9,834 bases of DNA from Thermoanaerobaculaceae bacterium. Lineage in GTDB: Bacteria; Acidobacteriota; UBA4820. The position numbers and the translations under genes were made by a program. The notes below the pieces were generated by a model. That model had not been told where the DNA came from. It did no database searches and saw only the letters and a list, made by a program, of their open reading frames with translations. Location of the stretch: assembly GCA_012798145.1 (NCBI GenBank), contig JAAZNT010000025.1:1-9834 (forward strand), in the 5' to 3' direction. Shown piece after piece: positions 1 through 6,896 of the stretch (its first letter is position 1; each line of letters starts with the position of its first letter).

Positions 1-667
1 TTACGACCCAAACATCGTATCCGCCGGCGCCAACATATCCTCCTCCTGCAACCACCACTCCGCCATCTCCGGCAAGGCAAATAGAATATGCGCATTCATA
101 TTGAGTTCCTCCAGTAGTTTTTTGCCAAACTATGTCTCCTGACGAATCAAGTTTGATAATCCAATAGTCATAACTCCCTGATCCAAATGAATTGCTCCAA
201 CCAGCCACATAGTAATAATTCCCATCGGAAGACTGAACTGCAGAATACGCCGCATCAAAATCTCCGCTTCCTCCAAATGTTTTCTGCCAGAGACGGTTTC
301 CATTTGAATCAATCTTTATAACCCAAGCATCAAATCCCCCAGCGCCGAAGGATTGAGTTCTCCCAGAAATAAGAAACCCTTTATCCATAGTTTCAATAAT
401 TGAATTTGGAATATCGTTGGAACTTCCGCCATAAGTTTTCTCCCAGTTGATATTTCCTTTTTCATCAAGTTTTACAACCCAAAAATCCCATAACCCGGCA
501 CCGAGGGTTCCCGGACCGCAAAAAATGTAACCCCCGTCGCTCGTCTCCTGAACTGAATAGGCGTAGTCGCTTCCGCCCCCACCATAAGCTCTTGAAAAAA
601 ATTCTTGAGCCCCAAGAGAAGAGGAAATAACAAAAAACAGCAAAATAATTAATTTATAGACTCTCAT
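1..667 (-). CDS. Secreted protein of ~52-residue WxKTxGG repeats (C-terminus outside window)
   Basis: Reading leftwards from the ATG at 667-665, the frame is open to the window edge (222 codons), so only the N-terminal part is seen. Residues 1-20 form a signal peptide (Arg/Lys start, hydrophobic core, cleavage near LGA-Q). The rest is repeats of about 51-55 residues at roughly 29-79, 80-131, 132-186 and 187-222 (incomplete). Each runs GG-S/T, a D/AYS segment, DGGYI-like strand, a G-rich turn, then DxWVVKLD, GN and WxKT. The pattern suggests a secreted or surface beta-propeller-like or solenoid fold. Such proteins are common in several low-GC environmental phyla, but I know of no assigned biochemical function. 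The gene diverges from the chaperone operon. I see no strong Shine-Dalgarno sequence or convincing promoter upstream of it. Confidence 0.85.
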   Translation of the reverse strand, partial: MRVYKLIILLFFVISSSLGAQEFFSRAYGGGGSDYAYSVQETSDGGYIFCGPGTLGAGLWDFWVVKLDEKGNINWEKTYGGSSNDIPNSIIETMDKGFLISGRTQSFGAGGFDAWVIKIDSNGNRLWQKTFGGSGDFDAAYSAVQSSDGNYYYVAGWSNSFGSGSYDYWIIKLDSSGDIVWQKTTGGTQYECAYSICLAGDGGVVVAGGGYVGAGGYDVWVV

Positions 668-879
668 TCTAAATATTATTTTACCACAAAAGCAAGCCTG
701 AATTATCCTTTATGTTTATTGAACAAATAATTTTTGGAAAAGACAAATTGAGTTTTGTTTTAACCCAGATTTGTCATTAAGAAAACTTTGACAAGCGATT
801 ATAGATTGATTAGCGAAAATGGAAGATAAGTCACTCGTTTGATGTTCGAAAAGAGATTGATGAACTTTAGGCAGGCTGA

Positions 880-896
880 AAATGGCGAAGCCATTT
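880..896. repeat. Perfect 7-bp hairpin with GAA loop
   Basis: AAATGGC (880-886) pairs with GCCATTT (890-896) around the loop GAA (887-889). The apex GCGAAGC is the sequence known to form an exceptionally stable DNA mini-hairpin. It lies inside the 160-bp foldback element. Confidence 0.75.
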
Positions 897-899
897 ACT

Positions 900-922
900 G
901 CAGGTTGCCGAAGGCAAACTGC
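900..922. repeat. Second GAA-loop hairpin
   Basis: TTGCC (905-909) pairs with GGCAA (913-917) around GAA (910-912). After one G-A mismatch the stem continues with GCAG (900-903) against CTGC (919-922). It stands next to the 880-896 hairpin and has the same loop, giving a two-headed structure. CTGCCT at 919-924 could instead pair with AGGCAG at 869-874, so two folds compete. Confidence 0.65.
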
Positions 923-988
923 CTTCCGATTATCAGTTTTATTATCTTCCATTTTCTCTAATAAAAGTCTTTGGAGTAATTTATTCTA

Positions 989-1018
989 TTGACAAATTTG
1001 GGTTTAATTATTGATAAT
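989..1018 (+). promoter_or_regulatory. Sigma70-type promoter of the chaperone operon
   Basis: A perfect -35 box TTGACA (989-994) is followed by an 18-bp spacer and a -10 box GATAAT (1013-1018, five of six matches). Transcription would start near 1025, leaving a leader of about 100 nt before the ATG at 1124. A weaker alternative, TTGCTC (1069-1074), 17 bp, TAAAAT (1092-1097), lies within the leader. Confidence 0.7.
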
Positions 1019-1053
1019 CCAAATCCATTAGGTAATACTGCATTTTTTGAAAA

Positions 1054-1076
1054 CTCAAAGTTGAGCGCTTGCTCAA
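1054..1076 (+). promoter_or_regulatory. Leader with mutually exclusive small hairpins
   Basis: TTGAGC (1061-1066) pairs with GCTCAA (1071-1076) around a GCTT loop. The same TTGAG can instead pair back with CTCAA (1054-1058), where the closing pair would have to open to leave a workable loop. The element lies in the untranslated leader, some 35 nt before the Shine-Dalgarno sequence. It lacks a following U-tract, so it is not a classic terminator, and any regulatory role is speculative. Confidence 0.35.
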
Positions 1077-1111
1077 AAACAAAAAATGGGATAAAATCAA
1101 GATTTATTTTT

Positions 1112-1116
1112 GGAGG
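1112..1116 (+). promoter_or_regulatory. Shine-Dalgarno GGAGG that fixes the chaperone start
   Basis: GGAGG at 1112-1116 stands 7 nt before the in-frame ATG at 1124. The longer in-frame reading that starts with TTG at 989 has no such site, and its start codon coincides with the -35 box. Confidence 0.8.
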
Positions 1117-1123
1117 TTATGTT

Positions 1124-2746
1124 ATGAATGTTATGAAACTTATGAGAAGTTCCAAAGTGCTCTATTTCCTTTTGTGGCTTGTAATCATTTCCTTTGTCAT
1201 TTGGATATTTGCAATTTATGGAGGCGGAGGACAAACTTCGGGAAAGGGAATGGGGTCGCAGTATATTGTCAAAGTCGGAAAAAGAAGTCTTGCACCAAGA
1301 ACTTTGAATCTTGCTCTGCAGTTTCAAAGAGAGATGATCAGAAATTATGTTGGCGAGCAGTATGTTGAGCAGTTTATGAAAGACGCTCACAAGCGAGCTG
1401 TCTCCAATTTCATTGATTCTTTGATACTTGAAGATGTGGCGGAAGAACTCGGAATGGAAGTTAAAGATGCTGAAGTTGCCGACGCCATAGAAAAAACATT
1501 CAAATTTCAAGACCCAGCAACTCAATATCCCCTTATGCTTCAAAGCAGGGGCGTGACGGCGGACGAATATGAATCTATGATGAAACTTGATTTGACACGC
1601 AATAAACTTCTAAATTTCTTTTCTCAAAGGTATCTCATTTCAGACAAAGAAGCAGAAAAAATGTATGAGAACGAAAACACCAAAATAAAAGCAAAGGTTA
1701 TTCTTCTTAGAAATTCAAACTTTTTAAAAGAACTCGGCGAAATAAGCGAAAGTGATGTAAGAGCCATATTTGAAAAAGAAAAAGATAACCTAAAGATTCC
1801 AGAGAAAAGGGCTGTCAAATATTTGATGGTTTCCGCACCAATGATCAGGATGTCCCTTGAAATACCTGAACAAGAAATTAAAAATTACTATGAGATGAAC
1901 AAAACTAAATTTGGGGAAAAGCCCTTTGAGCAGGTTAAAATGCAGGCAAGAAACATGCTTCTCTTTTCAGACGAAAAGTATAAAAATTTAGTGCAAGAAA
2001 CATATGACAAAGCCACTGAGGAGTTCAAGAAACTTAAAGATGAAAAGGACATTGAAGAGTTTTCCAAAAAATATAAACTTGAAATAAAGAAAAGCAACTT
2101 GATGTCAGCAGAAAAACCTGAACCCCCATTCCTTACAGACCAAAAAGCAAAAGATGAAGTATTTAAGGCAGAAAAGGGGAAATGGAGCGAAGCATTTGAA
2201 AGCCCTATGGGGTTGCTGAGGTTTTGTGTAACTGAAATAACAGAGCCAAGAGCGGCTACCTATGAAGATGTCAAGGACGAGATCAGAGACAACATCAAGA
2301 ATGAAAGATTGAGCGAATTGGCAAAGAAAAAAGCTTATGAGCTCAAGTCGCGCTTCAAAGATCCAAAAACTTTCGAGGAAGAGGCAAAGAAAAGCAACTA
2401 TCAGGTTCAGGATTCGCAAGAAATAAAACTGTCTGATTCAATTCCTTTTATTGGAAAGAACGAAGAATTCGCAAGAAAAATATTTGAAAGCGAAGTCAAT
2501 CAAGTAATGGAGCCCTACCAAACAAAAGACGGCTTTGCCCTTGTCATTCCTCTTGAAAAAAAGCCCGCAGATATGGAAAAATTTAAGGCGGAAAAGAGCA
2601 AATTCATTGACAAGAAAACAAGAGAGATGGCTGAAAAATATGTTGAGGAACTCGTATCTCAAAGGCGCCAAAAACTTGAAGCAAAAGGGGAGATCTCTAT
2701 CAATCAGGATATTTTGAAGCAGTATGACGCTCAAAAGGAAAGTTAA
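1124..2746 (+). CDS. Membrane-anchored SurA/PpiD-type periplasmic chaperone (degenerate peptidyl-prolyl isomerase)
   Basis: This 540-residue protein has a short basic N-terminus, one membrane anchor (about residues 12-32) and a long extracytoplasmic part, the layout of PpiD. Residues about 45-190 resemble the SurA/PpiD N-terminal chaperone domain: the IVKVGKRSL strand followed by helices rich in QF, E and Y. The rest is highly charged and helical, and ends in the pattern of PpiD C-termini (FALVIPLEKKPA, then a lysine-rich helix). I cannot find the usual parvulin active-site motifs, so isomerase activity is doubtful and holdase function for secreted or outer-membrane proteins is likelier. The start is set by GGAGG at 1112-1116. 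It is the first gene of a four-gene operon, and its end overlaps the next gene by 23 nt. E. coli PpiD is longer (623 residues). Confidence 0.8.
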   Translation: MNVMKLMRSSKVLYFLLWLVIISFVIWIFAIYGGGGQTSGKGMGSQYIVKVGKRSLAPRTLNLALQFQREMIRNYVGEQYVEQFMKDAHKRAVSNFIDSLILEDVAEELGMEVKDAEVADAIEKTFKFQDPATQYPLMLQSRGVTADEYESMMKLDLTRNKLLNFFSQRYLISDKEAEKMYENENTKIKAKVILLRNSNFLKELGEISESDVRAIFEKEKDNLKIPEKRAVKYLMVSAPMIRMSLEIPEQEIKNYYEMNKTKFGEKPFEQVKMQARNMLLFSDEKYKNLVQETYDKATEEFKKLKDEKDIEEFSKKYKLEIKKSNLMSAEKPEPPFLTDQKAKDEVFKAEKGKWSEAFESPMGLLRFCVTEITEPRAATYEDVKDEIRDNIKNERLSELAKKKAYELKSRFKDPKTFEEEAKKSNYQVQDSQEIKLSDSIPFIGKNEEFARKIFESEVNQVMEPYQTKDGFALVIPLEKKPADMEKFKAEKSKFIDKKTREMAEKYVEELVSQRRQKLEAKGEISINQDILKQYDAQKES

Positions 2747-3707
2747 TTTATTTTTTGCTTTTCTATTCCTTTTCTTTGTGTCATTCAGGGCTGAAGAGAA
2801 TATTTATCCTCTTGAGATTGATGTAATTTTTTCTCCCTGCCCTTGCGGAGACAGAATTTACATCTTCTCAAAGAATGGGAGAAATCAAACTCTTAGCACA
2901 GAGGATAACGCTCCAAACTGCAATCTTTTCCCGTTAAATCCCATCGTTCAGCCAGTTTGCTTTCAAAACAAAACATTTGTGGCAGACAAAGATGGAACAT
3001 TCTATTTTTTGTCTGACGAAGGTACAAAACCTGTTGGGAAATTTAACAAAAAGATCGTGGCAATTCATACTTTCAATGAAAAACTTTACATAGTCTATGA
3101 AAGATCATTAAAAGAGTTTGATGGCGAAGAAATAGAACTCCCCTTCGATGTAGTTTCATCTTTCTGCTCGGTGAAAGGAATCTTTCTTTTTGGGGAAAAG
3201 GAATTTGCTTTTTATGACAAAGAAAACAATCTGACAAAAATTACTTTCTCAACAGATGATGTCAAAGGCGCTGTTTCTCTTAAAGACAATTTTGTGGTTT
3301 GCGGAAAAGACGGTGTTTTTTTTGTCAACAAAAAAGGCAAAGTTGTCAGAAAATTTCTTTTAAAATATGAAATTGTTTCCATAGTTCCTGTGCAGGAAGA
3401 TAAAGTTGCAGTAGCTTCAACCGACCATTTTGTAAGATTGTTTGACAAAAAAGGTAATGTCATTTGGCAATACAGAGTTGAAGGCGCTCCATCCAATTTG
3501 TGCGTTTCCAAAAAAGGAATTCTTGTAGCCGCAATAAACGGCTCTTCTCTTGTTTTGCTGGAACCAAGAAAAGGCGCTGAAATATGGAGTTATAAGACCA
3601 AAGAGGGAGAGATACATTCTCTCTCGCTGAATAATTCGCAGGCAATTTTTTACTCACTCAAAGACAACCTTGAATGGGTTTTAAATATCGTTGAAATCCC
3701 ACAATGA
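2724..3707 (+). CDS. Secreted PQQ/WD-like beta-propeller protein
   Basis: The 327-residue product starts with a signal peptide (TLKRK, then a Phe/Leu-rich core to about residue 22). There is no lipobox cysteine, so it is probably periplasmic or secreted. The rest is short beta strands in the style of propeller blades. The clearest are near residues 225-250 (AVASTDHFVRLFDKKGNVIWQY) and 268-292 (VAAINGSSLVLLEPRKGAEIWSY), which match the PQQ-like pattern of a strand, D/E-x-KKG and IW-x-Y. BamB-like propellers look similar, but this protein is shorter and I cannot assign it to that family. A Cys-Pro-Cys motif lies at 39-41. The start overlaps the chaperone gene by 23 nt and the end overlaps the next gene by ATGA, so translation is probably coupled. 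A role alongside the chaperone in envelope assembly is inference. Confidence 0.75.
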   Translation: MTLKRKVNLFFAFLFLFFVSFRAEENIYPLEIDVIFSPCPCGDRIYIFSKNGRNQTLSTEDNAPNCNLFPLNPIVQPVCFQNKTFVADKDGTFYFLSDEGTKPVGKFNKKIVAIHTFNEKLYIVYERSLKEFDGEEIELPFDVVSSFCSVKGIFLFGEKEFAFYDKENNLTKITFSTDDVKGAVSLKDNFVVCGKDGVFFVNKKGKVVRKFLLKYEIVSIVPVQEDKVAVASTDHFVRLFDKKGNVIWQYRVEGAPSNLCVSKKGILVAAINGSSLVLLEPRKGAEIWSYKTKEGEIHSLSLNNSQAIFYSLKDNLEWVLNIVEIPQ

Positions 3708-4570
3708 AAAAAAATCGTCTTCCTTTGTGGATAACTATTGATAGCAATGAAGCTTGTGATTCACTCGAAAAATTGTTGAATGAAGTTAATCCTTTTGGAA
3801 TAATCCTCTTTTCGAGACATTTGAAAAGCAAAAGCCAGGTTAAGGACCTCATCTCTTTTGTCAAAGAAATTGATCCGCATATTCTTTTTGGAATTGATCA
3901 GGAAGGCGGAAGGGTAAACAGACTTTCAGCGCTTGGATATAATTTCATAGGCGCTTTTGATGCTTGTGAAGACCCAGAAACAGTTGAAAAAATCAGTTCA
4001 GAGATGGCAGAAGTTTTACACGAACTTGGCTTTGATGTTAATTTTGCCCCTGTCGTTGATGTTGGCAAAGCGGCTTCCGGCACGGGATTGGAAGGAAGAA
4101 TATATTCCCAAAAGAAAGAAGTTGTAACAAAATGCGCAGAAGCGTTTCTTAAAGGTTTAAACAAAATTGGGATCAAAGGGTGCTTGAAACATTTTCCGGG
4201 GCTGGGCGGCTCTTTAGTTGACAGCCATAAAGATCTTCCTTTAATAAATGGAAATCTTGAAGATAGAGAAGAACATTTGTATCCCTACAGAAACCTTAAA
4301 GCCGACTTTGTTATGGTTGCGCATTCAAGTTATGAGTTCTTTTCTTCTAACCTTCCAAGTTCAATAAATGAAGAGGCATATTCTCTTTTAAGAAATTTCA
4401 AATGTTGTGATACAATTGTAACGGATGATTTAAGCATGGGTGCACTTAAGAATTTTGGAACATTGGAAGATTTAACAAAGAAATCACTCGAATGTGGCGC
4501 AGATATCGCTATGGTGATTTGCTCTGAAGAAGAAACCAAAAAGATAGCAAGGTATTTAAGAGAGGATTAA
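3704..4570 (+). CDS. nagZ: Beta-N-acetylhexosaminidase of NagZ type (glycoside hydrolase family 3), short form
   Basis: NagZ removes N-acetylglucosamine from GlcNAc-anhydromuropeptides during peptidoglycan recycling in the cytoplasm. The 288-residue protein has no signal peptide and carries the family motifs in order: GIDQEGGRV (63-71), NFAPVVDV (113-120), GRIYS (131-135), KHFPG (162-166), Asp173-Ser174-His175 (the Asp-His pair acting in general acid/base catalysis) and VTDDLSMGAL (239-248), with Asp241 the expected nucleophile. Position 167, usually His in KHFPGHG, is Leu. It is shorter than E. coli NagZ (341 residues) and ends soon after the last barrel strand, lacking the C-terminal helical part. 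The ATGA overlap with the propeller gene and the 1-nt gap to the response regulator place it inside operon A. The assignment is firm; exact substrate preference is not. Confidence 0.9.
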   Translation: MKKNRLPLWITIDSNEACDSLEKLLNEVNPFGIILFSRHLKSKSQVKDLISFVKEIDPHILFGIDQEGGRVNRLSALGYNFIGAFDACEDPETVEKISSEMAEVLHELGFDVNFAPVVDVGKAASGTGLEGRIYSQKKEVVTKCAEAFLKGLNKIGIKGCLKHFPGLGGSLVDSHKDLPLINGNLEDREEHLYPYRNLKADFVMVAHSSYEFFSSNLPSSINEEAYSLLRNFKCCDTIVTDDLSMGALKNFGTLEDLTKKSLECGADIAMVICSEEETKKIARYLRED

Positions 4571-4571
4571 T

Positions 4572-5483
4572 TTGAAGAAAGATAAAATATTGATAATCGA
4601 TGATTCAAAATCCCTTCGCCTTGAAATAAAGGATGTTCTTGAAAAGGCGGGATTTGACGCTGATTATTTTAAAGCGACAAATGGAATTGAAGGGTTTAAA
4701 CTTCTTCTTGACCACCCATTTGACCTTGTTTTTTGCGACCTTGTGATGCCGCAGATAGATGGCGCAAAATTCCTTCAGATGCGCGCCACAAAACCGTATC
4801 TCCTTGAAGTTCCGGTCTTGATGCTTACTGCAATCGGAGATGTTGAACAAAAAATTAAGGTTCTTTCAATGGGAGCAAACGATTACATAACAAAGCCGTT
4901 TCATCCGGGAGAGTTGGTCGCAAGAGCACAGGTTCACCTTAAAATAAAGCATCTTCAAGACGAACTTAGACAAAAAAACGCCCTTCTCGTAGAACTGTCC
5001 ACTACTGACAGTTTGACAAAAATATACAACAGAAGGCATTTCCTTGAACTTGCCCGAAAAGAATTTGAACGCTCGACAAGAATGGGGCTTCAACTCGCTT
5101 TTTTGATTCTTGATATTGATTACTTCAAGCAGATCAACGACACCTACGGCCATCAGGCGGGAGATGAAGTTTTAATTAAAGTCTGCAAGACAATTGAAGG
5201 ATCCTTAAGAGACTACGACATCTTTGGAAGATACGGAGGAGATGAACTTACCATTATTTTCCCCCAAACAGAGCTTTCTCAAGCAATGAGAGTTGCGGAA
5301 AGACTTGAAGAAAATGTTCAAGCTCTCTCTCTTGAATCCATCCAAAAAAAGAAAATAACCTTGAGCGGAGGATTAGCGGCAAAAAACTCATCTCATAAAG
5401 ATCTTGAATCATTAATCAAAGACGCAGATGAGGCGCTATACAGAGCCAAGCAGACTGGAAGAGCAAAAATAGTGGGATTTTAA
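4572..5483 (+). CDS. Response regulator with REC and GGDEF domains (diguanylate cyclase)
   Basis: The 303-residue protein has a receiver domain (about 1-122) with acidic residues Asp10/Asp11, phospho-acceptor Asp56 (FCDLVMP), Thr86 and Lys108 (TKPF). A linker helix (about 122-142) leads to a GGDEF domain (about 143-303). This is the WspR/PleD type of layout, in which phosphorylation promotes dimerisation and c-di-GMP synthesis from two GTP. Catalytic features are DID (181-183), Asn189 and the canonical Asp198 (GHQAGD) for guanine binding, and the active-site motif at 222-226, which reads GGDEL rather than GGDEF. An inhibitory I-site RxxD (Arg213, Asp216) lies the usual five residues before it. 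Translation starts at TTG 4572, with AGAGG (4561-4565) six nt upstream inside the end of nagZ. No histidine kinase gene is in the window. Confidence 0.92.
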   Translation: MKKDKILIIDDSKSLRLEIKDVLEKAGFDADYFKATNGIEGFKLLLDHPFDLVFCDLVMPQIDGAKFLQMRATKPYLLEVPVLMLTAIGDVEQKIKVLSMGANDYITKPFHPGELVARAQVHLKIKHLQDELRQKNALLVELSTTDSLTKIYNRRHFLELARKEFERSTRMGLQLAFLILDIDYFKQINDTYGHQAGDEVLIKVCKTIEGSLRDYDIFGRYGGDELTIIFPQTELSQAMRVAERLEENVQALSLESIQKKKITLSGGLAAKNSSHKDLESLIKDADEALYRAKQTGRAKIVGF

Positions 5484-5505
5484 TAGAACCATCTGCTTCT
5501 TATAG

Positions 5506-5533
5506 TTGACATATAAACTGATTATTTTATAAT
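5506..5533 (+). promoter_or_regulatory. Consensus sigma70 promoter of the nfeD-slipin operon
   Basis: TTGACA (5506-5511), a 16-bp spacer and TATAAT (5528-5533) give exact matches in both hexamers. Transcription would begin near 5540, only some 17 nt before the TTG start at 5557, so the leader is little more than the Shine-Dalgarno site. The preceding gene ends at 5483 and no hairpin-plus-T terminator lies between, so read-through from operon A remains possible. Confidence 0.8.
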
Positions 5534-5556
5534 TTACAATTGTATGGGAGGATTTT

Positions 5557-6894
5557 TTGAGATTAGTCAAATTTATCATTTTTATTGCTCTGCTCTTTTC
5601 TTTGCCAATTCTTTCTCAGAATGTCTATAGGATTGACCTTGACACTGCCATACACCAAATAAGCGAAGAGTATGTTGTCGGAGCAATTCAATTTGCCAAC
5701 AAAGAAAACGCCGATTTGATACTCCTTGTAATTGACACACCCGGAGGATACATAAAAAATGTAGAAAAAATACAAAGGGCGATAATTGAATCAAAAGTTC
5801 CCGTCGTAGCTTTTGTTTATCCTTCTGGAGCAAGAGCCGCCTCTGGAGGAGTTTTTGTTGCTGTTGCTTCAGATTTCATCGCTATGGCTCCCGGAACAAC
5901 AATCGGCTCCGCCCATCCCGTTTCAGGGCTTCCACTACCAGTATCTCCAACAAACCCGCAAGACCCTAATGAAAAACAAAAAAGCCAAGATTCTGTTATG
6001 CTTGACAAAATAGTGAACGATCTCAACGCCCATTTGAGGTCAATATCCGAGATAAGAGGAAGAAACCCTGAGCCAATCCAGCAAATGGTAAAAGAAAGCA
6101 TTTCTCTAACAGAAAGAGAAGCCCTTGAACAAAAAGTTATTGAACTGATTGCAAAAGACCAGAATGAACTATTTGAGAATCTTAAAGGCAGAACGCTAAA
6201 AAGATTTGATGGAAGCGAAACAAAACTCCCCTCTGTATTTAATGACCCCAAATTGATAAATATGACTTTCAGACAAAAGATCCTTTCTTCAATAGCAAGT
6301 CCAGAAATAGCATTTATTCTTCTTTTGTTGGGCGCTTTGGGTCTCTTTGTTGAATTCAAAAGCCCCGGTCTAATTTTTCCGGGAGTTATTGGAGGGATAG
6401 CAATTCTCCTTTATTTGCTGTCGCTTCCGCTTCTTCCGGTTAACGCTGTCGGGGTTTTGCTTGTTTTGCTTGGAATAGTGTTTTTCATTTTAGAGATAAA
6501 AGTGGTATCCTATGGTATCTTAGGAATAGGAGGTACTGTTGCATTGATTATAGGTTCTTTGATGCTTTACAGAGGAAATCCTTTAACGGGAGAAGGGCTG
6601 CACATTTCGTTTGTTCTTCCTGTTGTATTGTCTTTTGTAGCGATTCTTGCTTTTCTTGTATACCTTGCAATTAAAGCGTTAAAAAATCCTGTGCAGGCAG
6701 GAGCAGAAACTTTGATAGGACAAACCGCTGTTGTCAAGGAAGATATTGTCCCGCCAAAAGCTGGAAAAGTCTTTGTTTTTGGGGAATATTGGAGTGCAAT
6801 ATCAGAAAAACATATTAGCGCAGAAATGAAAGTCAAAATAGTTGGTATAGATGGAATGGTTCTGAAAGTTGAACCCTTAGAGACAGGAGGTTAA
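5557..6894 (+). CDS. NfeD-family membrane-bound serine protease (ClpP class), stomatin operon partner
   Basis: This full-length form of the family has 445 residues. A signal peptide (1-21) precedes a ClpP/SppA-like protease domain (about 24-245) with LLVIDTPGG (56-64) and YPSGARAASGG (88-98). Ser96 in AAS is the likely nucleophile, and Lys151 in the LDK-IVND segment the likely general base of a Ser-Lys dyad, as described for archaeal PH1510. Four hydrophobic segments follow between about 250 and 375, then a C-terminal NfeD OB-fold domain (about 383-442: LIGQTAVVKEDI, GKVFVFGEYW). In PH1510 the known substrate is the C-terminal hydrophobic part of the partner stomatin, encoded next door as here. 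The start is TTG, chosen for GGGAGG at 5546-5551 five nt upstream. It is first in operon B, and its last codons contain the Shine-Dalgarno site of the slipin gene. Confidence 0.92.
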   Translation: MRLVKFIIFIALLFSLPILSQNVYRIDLDTAIHQISEEYVVGAIQFANKENADLILLVIDTPGGYIKNVEKIQRAIIESKVPVVAFVYPSGARAASGGVFVAVASDFIAMAPGTTIGSAHPVSGLPLPVSPTNPQDPNEKQKSQDSVMLDKIVNDLNAHLRSISEIRGRNPEPIQQMVKESISLTEREALEQKVIELIAKDQNELFENLKGRTLKRFDGSETKLPSVFNDPKLINMTFRQKILSSIASPEIAFILLLLGALGLFVEFKSPGLIFPGVIGGIAILLYLLSLPLLPVNAVGVLLVLLGIVFFILEIKVVSYGILGIGGTVALIIGSLMLYRGNPLTGEGLHISFVLPVVLSFVAILAFLVYLAIKALKNPVQAGAETLIGQTAVVKEDIVPPKAGKVFVFGEYWSAISEKHISAEMKVKIVGIDGMVLKVEPLETGG

Positions 6895-6896
6895 AA

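Larger units (their letters stand above)
806..965. repeat. 160-bp foldback element with 24-bp imperfect terminal inverted repeats
   Basis: The left arm 806-829 and the reverse complement of the right arm 942-965 match at 22 of 24 positions, including a perfect 14-bp core, AAAATGGAAGATAA (816-829) against TTATCTTCCATTTT (942-955). Further in, TGAT..TCG (840-848) pairs with CGA..ATCA (927-935), and AGGCAG (869-874) with CTGCCT (919-924). That last stem encloses two hairpins with GAA loops. The whole segment can therefore fold into one branched structure. It resembles a MITE-like or REP-like dispersed element, or a structured RNA. I see no obvious target-site duplication, and copy number cannot be judged from this window. 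Confidence 0.65.
668..1123. other. Divergent intergenic region with foldback element, promoter and leader
   Basis: This 456-bp stretch separates the minus-strand repeat protein from the plus-strand chaperone operon. I see no credible gene in it. Bases 668-805 are AT-rich, with a perfect 7-bp inverted repeat GACAAAT (742-748) / ATTTGTC (769-775) whose role is unknown. Bases 806-965 hold a long foldback element, 989-1018 a promoter, and about 1025-1123 the transcribed leader of the chaperone gene. These parts are annotated separately. Confidence 0.8.

Noticed and set aside
742..775. 7-bp inverted repeat GACAAAT / ATTTGTC
   Set aside because: AT-rich, 20-nt loop, no associated promoter or T-tract. 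It could be an operator but nothing else supports that.
788..793. Additional TTGACA sequence upstream of the foldback
   Set aside because: No credible -10 box stands 16-18 bp downstream (the expected position reads TAGCGA), so it is not called as a promoter.
716..952. 78-residue minus-strand reading frame in the intergenic region
   Set aside because: It runs through the foldback element, its start codon lies in the terminal repeat, it has no Shine-Dalgarno site and it resembles no family I recognise. More likely a by-product of the palindromic sequence.
1019..1123. Possible GEMM-type (c-di-GMP or cGAMP) riboswitch in the chaperone leader
   Set aside because: I do not see the conserved GEMM core or tetraloop-receptor sequences. 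The operon B leader is too short (about 17 nt) to hold one.
1097..1543. 148-residue minus-strand reading frame opposite the chaperone gene
   Set aside because: It is antisense to a well supported coding sequence, has skewed composition (Phe, Ser, His, Asn) and no recognisable domain.
5484..5505. Possible terminator between the REC-GGDEF gene and the next promoter
   Set aside because: Only a weak AGAA/TTCT pairing is possible and no T-tract follows.
5817..6359. 180-residue minus-strand reading frame opposite the NfeD-type protease
   Set aside because: It lies antisense to the conserved protease domain and has no ribosome binding site or recognisable motif. The opposite frame explains every feature.
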